A program made the translations under genes and the position numbers. A stretch of 21,588 nt of DNA from a virus. The notes under the pieces are model-generated. The model searched no databases. It was given only the letters and a program-made list of their open reading frames with translations, and had not been told where the DNA came from. Within the stretch, counting starts at the first letter, position 1, and the number at the start of each line of letters is the position of its first letter. Location: the IMG/VR virus record IMGVR_UViG_3300049448_000104, positions 1 to 21,588 of that record, one strand, 5' to 3'. This document shows positions 16,220 to 21,588 of this stretch, in pieces.

Positions 16220-17709
16220 TGTCCGTGCATCCTTTCGCGGTTCGCGCCGCTGGGATTCACCGCCGGCACCCATTCGTGTGGACCGATGTCGAATGTCCCC
16301 GTGCGCGTCGTCCCATCGATCGTGTTGGTAAACGTGCCAGACTCATCCGTGCCCGTGTCGACCGTATCTCCCGAACCATTCTGTGGAGCCCACAAGTGCG
16401 CTTCGTCATAGCCCTGCATGGTCGCCTGAGCGGACGTCTGGATGAGGTTGGTGAGATGCGTGTAGGTGCCCGAGATCAGATCCGGCCGACTCAGTAGAAC
16501 CGTTCCCGATGGGCCGATGACTTGGTTATTATTAGCGGTCAGGTTGCCGACAAGTTGAGGGCCCGTGCTTGCGCCCGATCGATCCCCGATCCGGATCATC
16601 TCATTGGTGTCTTCCTCAGTCGCGTAGATATAGGCTACGTTGTTTAGGATGACCGCGTTTCCCGGACCTTCACACGGCAGAACGTGCATCGACCCGGTGC
16701 AGTAGTTGTAAGGATCAACATGGATCGGACCTTGACTGGAAATGTTCCCAGAGAAGATGTTGTTGTACACGTAAGCGGTGGCCCCAGCCCGGATATTCGG
16801 ATAGGCCATCTGGGAATTGCTCGACACATCCCGGAATCTCGAATTGCGGATGTAGCCCGTGGATTGCCCCAGCGTTGACGGATCCATATAGACGCCGTTG
16901 CCATGGAACGGTTCGGCTCCAGGAGACACGTTGCCTCCAGGATACCCAATGTTGTACTGGTAGCCATAGTTCCAGTCGATTGTGAACAAGACGGCGCAAT
17001 GGACGTCGTGAATGGTGACCCGTGTCATCACCCCAATAAAACGCGCCGCGAGTCCAGTCTGGGTATTGGATCCCGTGTTTTCTGAGTTTTCGATAACGCT
17101 GTCCGTCAGTGTGACCGTAGGAGCATCCGCGGCCACGTCATCGTAGCTATAGACAACGATGCCGCCGTGCGCCCCATCTGTTCGTGGCCCAGAGCCTGGC
17201 ATCTGCCATCCATGAATATAGAGATTGCTCATCGCGATGTGGTGCGAAGTGTATAACTCGATGATGCCCCCTTCATCAGGCGTGGCCGCCATGATGTAGG
17301 ACATCTCGATTCCATCGATCGCGAAGTAGTGGTTTGCAGAAAACTTCGTCACATAGGAAGCCATATAGTTCACCGACCAGATTGGCTTAACCCATGAGCC
17401 TCCCGCAAACCACGAATGATCCCCAGAGCTATAGATAATGGGGTGACCGGATGTTCCGTTGAAGGAGGGCTGTAGAATCCCCAACCACGTCTCTCCTCCC
17501 TTAAAAATGTAGGTGTCATCTCCCGCCGGTGTTAATGCCGCAGGAACTCCAGTCGCTTCTATGAATCCGGGAGCCCATCTCCAGGCCGTCCCGTGAGTTA
17601 ATCCATCATTGGAGTCACTGCCGGAAGTGCTCACATAGAAGGTTCGTGTCGCGAACGCAGGGACCGCGCAGAGCAGGAACGCCACGACAAGTAGTCCGCG
17701 CTTCAGCAT
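16216..17709 (-). CDS. Signal-peptide pectate-lyase-like beta-helix protein, 497 aa
   Basis: The start at 17709 is chosen because the ATG overlaps the upstream TGA (TGATG) and opens directly with a signal peptide (MLKRGLLVVAFLLCAVPAFA). A frame start 39 codons upstream would run antisense-like sequence ahead of it. The mature part begins TRTFYVSTSGSDSNDG, then TAWRW, the classic entry of right-handed beta-helix proteins. The middle shows repeated short strands with Asn turns and many aromatics. The end carries TFDIGPHEW, like the closing segment of secreted parallel-helix proteins. Such folds in phages are often tail spikes or depolymerases, but those usually lack signal peptides. No catalytic triad can be assigned by eye. 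Its stop overlaps the TTG of the next, similar gene; the two share the opening motif and are probably distant paralogues. Confidence 0.8.
   Translation of the reverse strand: MLKRGLLVVAFLLCAVPAFATRTFYVSTSGSDSNDGLTHGTAWRWAPGFIEATGVPAALTPAGDDTYIFKGGETWLGILQPSFNGTSGHPIIYSSGDHSWFAGGSWVKPIWSVNYMASYVTKFSANHYFAIDGIEMSYIMAATPDEGGIIELYTSHHIAMSNLYIHGWQMPGSGPRTDGAHGGIVVYSYDDVAADAPTVTLTDSVIENSENTGSNTQTGLAARFIGVMTRVTIHDVHCAVLFTIDWNYGYQYNIGYPGGNVSPGAEPFHGNGVYMDPSTLGQSTGYIRNSRFRDVSSNSQMAYPNIRAGATAYVYNNIFSGNISSQGPIHVDPYNYCTGSMHVLPCEGPGNAVILNNVAYIYATEEDTNEMIRIGDRSGASTGPQLVGNLTANNNQVIGPSGTVLLSRPDLISGTYTHLTNLIQTSAQATMQGYDEAHLWAPQNGSGDTVDTGTDESGTFTNTIDGTTRTGTFDIGPHEWVPAVNPSGANRERMHGH
16230..16235 (-). promoter_or_regulatory. 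Ribosome binding site supporting the TTG start at 16219
   Basis: AAAGGA lies ten bases before the TTG that overlaps the upstream TGA. It is modest evidence, strengthened because TTG gives an exact signal peptide start. Confidence 0.45.
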
Positions 17710-18488
17710 CAGTTGACCCCCGTGAGTAGCGAGGTGGAATCGGAAGGCGGCGGCGCAGAATCGATTCCTTTGTAAACCGCCAGACCCGAGGTTACCAGGT
17801 AGGTTGGAGGCGTCGTTCCCGTCCACGTCGCGGACGTCGTCTCAGTCGAAGTTAGAATCTTGTAGGCCGTGGATTCAATGAGAAACCCTCCGTTATTCAG
17901 TTCCAGGCTGGTGTATCCCGATGTCGGATCTCCAGCCACGGTGTCCGTCTGTCCGTTCAAAAGTGCGAGAACAAAAGCATTGTTTGTTGTATTCCCTGCA
18001 CCACGAGTCGCCGTGCAGCTGGCCGAGGCATCGGTATCGCACACCGCAGAACCATCAAACCATACAGACGTCGCGAGATTACTGACCTCGCAGATTGTGT
18101 AATTTGTGAACAGCGCACCGTCTGCCGTGACGCTCATACTGACGGTGAACGTTCCGCTGGCTACCGCCAGCTTGCTGCTTGCAAACCCGAGTAGAGCACG
18201 GTTATTAAAATCATTGTAGGGATGGTTCAGGTCGATCTGATAGGTATTTGCACCACCTCCTTGATTATCTGAAATGGAAGCAAACGATGCAGTAGAGCCA
18301 TCTATACTCGCCCTCGATCCCGCGACACCGGCAATCAAATGATGCCCCACTGTGGGAGTGGAGTCGAAGGAGACGCTTATCGAATTCGTGAAGTCATCCG
18401 TCGCCTTGCACTGGACAACTGCCGGTGCTGCAGCCCACGCCGGCACACCGTAAGCCAGGATCAGGATCAGAAGTGCAATTCGTTTCAT
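17709..18488 (-). CDS. Signal-peptide beta-rich protein of unknown function, 259 aa
   Basis: MKRIALLILILAYGVPAWAA is a signal peptide, with AWA giving a likely cleavage site. The mature part (TPTVGHHLIAGVAGS, then ISDNQGGGANTYQI, then ASGTFTVSMSVTADG) has the rhythm of a beta-sandwich. This type is seen in secreted or tail-associated proteins with the pattern 'P-GHLLV-V-G, DNQGN-Y, GTFTVT'. Cysteines near CEVSN, CDT and CTATR could form disulphides. It lacks any recognised catalytic motif. The last 20 residues are a Pro/Ser-rich linker. The ATG lies six bases after the upstream TAG, with GGAG just before it. The stop overlaps the next ATG. A carbohydrate-binding or adhesion role alongside the two beta-helix proteins is inferred from neighbours only. 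Confidence 0.7.
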   Translation of the reverse strand: MKRIALLILILAYGVPAWAAAPAVVQCKATDDFTNSISVSFDSTPTVGHHLIAGVAGSRASIDGSTASFASISDNQGGGANTYQIDLNHPYNDFNNRALLGFASSKLAVASGTFTVSMSVTADGALFTNYTICEVSNLATSVWFDGSAVCDTDASASCTATRGAGNTTNNAFVLALLNGQTDTVAGDPTSGYTSLELNNGGFLIESTAYKILTSTETTSATWTGTTPPTYLVTSGLAVYKGIDSAPPPSDSTSLLTGVN

Positions 18489-18494
18489 AGTCTC

Positions 18495-20216
18495 CTACCT
18501 GTAAAAGAAGTCCGCTTCCAAGGCCGTCGACGGATTACCGTTTGCCGCCGCCGAAGTCGTGCAGGCGTAACTCATCGCCGCTGAGAACTGAATGCCCTGC
18601 GAGATCTCCAGATTGGCCGCCCGTGATTCTGTCGAATTGCCTGGAATCCGAAACGACAGTTGAGGAACGGTCGTGCCCACCGTGACCGAGCCGTACGCCA
18701 CGTTGTAGATGTGAACCCACATATCCGCAGTGTTCGGGTTGGTGATGAAGTAGCCACCAAATACGCCCTGTGAGGCTTTGATAGGCTCAGGCGTGCTGGT
18801 GCAAGGAACCCCGCTATCCGCCGCCGTCGCGTTGATGGAAGACCAGCCAGAGGTCGCCGCGGGCAGGATCGTGACCGGGATCGTCACCTGGTCGCTGGCC
18901 ACCGTCACCCGCAGCGAACCTGTGCCCGTGTTGCCCGCTCCCATCAGTGGCGTCACGCCATTGATCTTGCCGATGTTGGTCGTCAGGCGATGGTCGGTGT
19001 CGAGCAAGGGATACGCCACCTGGCCATTGGTGAGAGCCGTGGGCGAACTGTAATACACCGCCCCAATGGGCACGGGCGCACTGCACACCGTCGTTTCTGT
19101 CGCGCAGTCGGTGATGCTGGACGTGGAGGTCACTGCAAAGCCCGAGACGCCCGGCGCCACTTTCAATTCACCGCGGTTGGTCAACTGGAAGTCTGGGAAC
19201 GTCTGTCCGTCCGTTTTTGTGGGCTGCGTGGCGTTGTACACCATCGCCGGAGCCGCCGCGATGTTCACGTCCGCCGCATAGATCGAGCCGCTGGTGTTGG
19301 TGCCCGTCTGGCCGCGCAAGGTGCCACCGACATTGATGCCCTGGTAGTCGGCATCGGAAGGAACGGCTGATGCCGTGGGAGAGGCCGCTCCGTTGCCGGC
19401 GGATCCAGAGACGACGCTGACCCGCATGGCTCCCGCGAGATCCGTCGAGCAGGCCACCTGGTACGTATTGGTGTAGGTCGGCGCCGCGGTCGTTGCCACG
19501 CATGGCAGCGTTCCGAGATTGGTAGTGCTGGGAATAGCAGTGTTGTTGCCCTTCGCGCCCGTGATTGCTGCTACAGAACCGAGATCGGTGATGACGTGGC
19601 CGATGACGTTGGTTCCGGCCGGCAACGCGTTCGTGATCGCCGTGACTGCACCCACTGTTGCAATGGATGAATCTGAGGCTGTCGCTACGCGTATCGTTCC
19701 CGTACCCGCCGCACCCAAGCCGCGGTTGACCGTGTTCCCATTGATCTGGGTGATGTTGACGTCACCACCCCCGCCACCACCTCCCCCACCACCGGTTCCG
19801 TTGGCAGTCGTTCCCGTCCAGGCCGGAAATACCCGGCCCGTTCCTGTCGAGGCCGTGATGTTGACTCGCACGTAAGAGTAGTTCCCAGAGCCAGTCACAT
19901 GGCAGCCAGTGGTATCGGTGGATGAACCGATGACCGTGGCTCCCGCATCGGTCTGGTCGTTGGATCCCTCCAGATTGATCGAGAGCACGGAAAGCGTTCC
20001 ACTCAGGCTGCAGTTCAGTTCATGCTCGTACACGCCATATTGGTTGACCCGGTACCACTGCGATTTGCCCACACCCTGCATCGAGGGTATCGAGATGTGG
20101 TAAGCCGATGGACTCACGATCGGGACGTTATCCACCACTCCGGTGGTCTGGCCGAATCCGGCAAGAGGCAGCAGCCCCACAACAAACAGAACCGCAAGTA
20201 ATCGTTTGATATTCAT
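18495..20216 (-). CDS. Signal-peptide fibre-like protein with poly-Gly hinge, 573 aa
   Basis: The first 22 residues (MNIKRLLAVLFVVGLLPLAGFG) form a signal peptide. Residues 30-135 are a beta-rich domain with few charges (YRVNQYGVYEHELNCSLSG). A run of ten glycines at 142-151 acts as a hinge. After it come two units of a motif common in phage tail proteins: GTGTIRVATASDSS (171-184) and GTGSLRVTVASDQVTIPV (431-448). The C-terminus (492-573, with NPNTADMWVHIYN, VGTTVPQLSFRIP and GIQFSAAMSYACTT) matches a distal beta-domain I associate with phage appendages. The ATG overlaps the upstream stop as ATGA. It looks like a virion fibre that also carries a Sec signal, an unusual pairing. Function inferred. 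Confidence 0.78.
   Translation of the reverse strand: MNIKRLLAVLFVVGLLPLAGFGQTTGVVDNVPIVSPSAYHISIPSMQGVGKSQWYRVNQYGVYEHELNCSLSGTLSVLSINLEGSNDQTDAGATVIGSSTDTTGCHVTGSGNYSYVRVNITASTGTGRVFPAWTGTTANGTGGGGGGGGGGDVNITQINGNTVNRGLGAAGTGTIRVATASDSSIATVGAVTAITNALPAGTNVIGHVITDLGSVAAITGAKGNNTAIPSTTNLGTLPCVATTAAPTYTNTYQVACSTDLAGAMRVSVVSGSAGNGAASPTASAVPSDADYQGINVGGTLRGQTGTNTSGSIYAADVNIAAAPAMVYNATQPTKTDGQTFPDFQLTNRGELKVAPGVSGFAVTSTSSITDCATETTVCSAPVPIGAVYYSSPTALTNGQVAYPLLDTDHRLTTNIGKINGVTPLMGAGNTGTGSLRVTVASDQVTIPVTILPAATSGWSSINATAADSGVPCTSTPEPIKASQGVFGGYFITNPNTADMWVHIYNVAYGSVTVGTTVPQLSFRIPGNSTESRAANLEISQGIQFSAAMSYACTTSAAANGNPSTALEADFFYR
19764..19793 (-). repeat. Poly-glycine hinge (ten Gly)
   Basis: Ten consecutive glycine codons (residues 142-151), mixing GGT, GGG and GGC, separate an N-terminal beta-domain from the SDQ-type fibre repeats. 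Codon mixing argues for selection on glycine rather than recent slippage of a simple DNA repeat. Confidence 0.85.
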
Positions 20217-21588
20217 AAGCTGATATACCCCTTCAGGATCATGTTGGCCATTTGAGCATCGGCGTCGGCAGTGGCCGTCAGTGCAATCGGAGATGCCTGG
20301 ACAGAGTCCGCGGTGTCCCCGGTGGTGTTGTGGTGATGCGGAGCTCCGTCGAGCGAGAATTCATCCATGCCGGTCTCGGTTTCTCCCGTCATGTGGTGAT
20401 GGTGGTCGACCGAATCCGCCGCAGTGAAAACGAAGTCACTGACGTCGACCGTCAACCCCGAGGTGTCGACCGTGATGCCGGAAATGTCGATTGGCACTGG
20501 AGATCCACCATAGATCCCATCGGTGTGGCCCTCGACGAAGTGCGAGTGAATCCAGACACCGGACGCTCCGGTCACTGGGCCGGATCCTGCGAAGCTGCCA
20601 CCGACCGCGTGAGCGTGAGAACCACCGCCCGCGTCGGTGAAACCTGAAACTGTAAAACCGTGAGTATGCACGAGCGCCACTTCAGCAGTGGGGTATTCGA
20701 AGAGCGGAGCCATCACCAGACCGCCTGGAGATGCGTCTGTACCGCCAGCTGCAGAAAACGAATGGCCGTGCGAGATGTCGACGCTATCGGTAGCTCCCGA
20801 AATCGAACCCGAAACATCCGCGCCCAGGACGGGAACCCACGGCTCCCCGTCGAGCTCCGGGTTCTGGATCCCGACGTTGGATCCCGTGATGTGGGAATGC
20901 GCCGGCAGAACCGCAGATCCGCCGATGGTGGCCGAACCACCCAGTGTGCCAGTGCCAGATCCCGAGATGGCCCCGGTAAATGACCACGGTGCTTCCATGT
21001 CATCAAACGCCGGGCCCGTCAGCTGGTCGCTGATGTTGTGCCGGTGCGTCAGATCTCCGGTGTAGATCACTTTCCAGGGATCACCGCCATCATCCTTGGC
21101 GTCACCCGAATCGATATCGACCGCATGGTGGTGCGTGAGAGTGCCGGCGGGAATCGAGGCGTGGATTGTCGGAGGTACAGCCGCATTGGGCATTCCCGTG
21201 TAGGCACTCCCGAACTTCGGATAAAGGCCGGACAGATTTGGCGTGGCCCAACTGTACGTTGATCCATCCGGCCTCGACCGTGTGACGGAGGAGCCATCAC
21301 AAAGTGCATACCCCGCGGACTCTGGAGTCTCAGCACACATATGGATCGAGCGGTCGCGCGCGTTGATCTCCAGAAACACCAAGCCCGTCCATTTGAAAGT
21401 GCGATCGTAAGCCGCATCGTAGGCCAGCAGACCCGTGTCGAAGCTCCCGAGAGTGGCGCCGAGCAGAGCAATACCCACTCCCAGCGTGGTCGCCATCGTC
21501 CCGGCAAACCAGTGCCAGTGAGCTCCATCGGACTCGTACACGATCCGGTTGCGATCTGTTTCGATATATAGCGTGTGAGGATAGTCGG
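20213..21588 (-). CDS. Tail fibre with collar-type segment and HxH clusters, 5' end missing
   Basis: The frame is open to the right edge, so the true start lies outside. At least 457 codons plus stop are visible. A GTG at 21541 is not the start, because the upstream residues (DYPHTLYIETDRNRIVYESDG) continue a recognisable fibre module. That module appears again as LGSFDTGLLAYDAAYDRTFKWTG. Then comes a collar-like segment: GYALCDGSSVTR, then YSWATPNLSGLYPKFGSAYTG, as in phage tail-collar domains. The distal part holds nine HxH-type clusters between short beta segments. The end (MANMILKGYISL) resembles the closing strand of collar fibres. It probably trimerises and binds the host surface. The stop overlaps the next ATG as ATGA. 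Confidence 0.85.
   Translation of the reverse strand, partial: DYPHTLYIETDRNRIVYESDGAHWHWFAGTMATTLGVGIALLGATLGSFDTGLLAYDAAYDRTFKWTGLVFLEINARDRSIHMCAETPESAGYALCDGSSVTRSRPDGSTYSWATPNLSGLYPKFGSAYTGMPNAAVPPTIHASIPAGTLTHHHAVDIDSGDAKDDGGDPWKVIYTGDLTHRHNISDQLTGPAFDDMEAPWSFTGAISGSGTGTLGGSATIGGSAVLPAHSHITGSNVGIQNPELDGEPWVPVLGADVSGSISGATDSVDISHGHSFSAAGGTDASPGGLVMAPLFEYPTAEVALVHTHGFTVSGFTDAGGGSHAHAVGGSFAGSGPVTGASGVWIHSHFVEGHTDGIYGGSPVPIDISGITVDTSGLTVDVSDFVFTAADSVDHHHHMTGETETGMDEFSLDGAPHHHNTTGDTADSVQASPIALTATADADAQMANMILKGYISL
20330..21133 (-). repeat. Nine HxH histidine clusters in the distal fibre
   Basis: Counting from the GTG codon at 21541, clusters occur at residues 137 (HHH), 166 (HRH), 215 (HSH), 258 (HGH), 292 (HTH), 309 (HAH), 332 (HSH), 380 (HHHH) and 402 (HHH). 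The spacing is 17-49 residues. In trimeric phage fibres such as the T4 gp37 tip, HxH motifs from three chains hold iron ions along the fibre axis; metal binding here is inferred from that. Confidence 0.75.

Noticed and set aside
16220-16273. GTG start 18 codons upstream for the 647-residue protein
   Set aside because: It would put a charged Arg-rich segment ahead of the signal peptide and overlap the upstream gene by 58 bases; the TTGA overlap fits the operon pattern better.
17710-17826. N-terminal extension of the 497-residue beta-helix protein by 39 codons
   Set aside because: The extension overlaps the end of the upstream gene and would place the signal peptide internally. The ATG at 17709 overlaps the stop and opens with the signal directly.
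21539-21541. GTG as the true start of the collar fibre
   Set aside because: The frame continues to the window edge, and the upstream residues belong to a typical fibre module, so the gene is simply cut off.

Overview
The window looks like part of the late, virion-structure region of a tailed bacteriophage or prophage with a short-tailed (T7-like) design. Every convincing gene but one lies on the minus strand, so the region reads from base 21588 down to base 1. The genes are packed with overlaps of one or four bases or gaps of a few bases, which suggests one long, translationally coupled transcript. I saw no tRNA, rRNA, CRISPR array, insertion sequence, convincing promoter or terminator. The DNA is moderately GC-rich. 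The host cannot be named. Ig-like/TIG-like repeats and beta-helix proteins of the kind common in soil Acidobacteriota and similar bacteria are a weak hint only.

Layout in reading order. (1) 21588-20213: a fibre protein cut off at its N-terminus, with a collar-type segment and nine HxH histidine clusters. (2) 20216-14276: four consecutive genes whose products all start with a Sec-type signal peptide. They are a Gly-hinged fibre-like protein, a small beta-rich protein, and two pectate-lyase-like beta-helix proteins, the last starting at TTG and carrying two tandem Ig-like repeats. (3) 14276-14016: a small single-pass membrane protein. (4) 13862-14116: a lone, tentative plus-strand ORF filling the only sizeable gap. 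(5) 13809-12841: a small conserved phage protein, then a tail tubular protein A (gp11)-like adaptor. (6) 12841-9045: what is normally one tail tubular protein B (gp12-like) chain, here split over two coupled genes. The first half carries an added beta-helix C-terminus. (7) 9044-1: three internal virion (ejection) proteins in the order of T7 gp14, gp15 and gp16. The last is at least 2130 residues long and is a multi-domain polyvalent protein with a HETGH metallopeptidase motif; it runs off the left edge.

Read together, the region encodes the tail nozzle, the receptor- and polysaccharide-facing appendages, and the proteins injected with the DNA. Two things stand out. One is the block of signal-peptide-bearing, probably glycan-binding or glycan-degrading proteins inside a structural operon. 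The other is the split nozzle gene that has gained a beta-helix. Family assignments rest on motif recognition by eye, without database searches.
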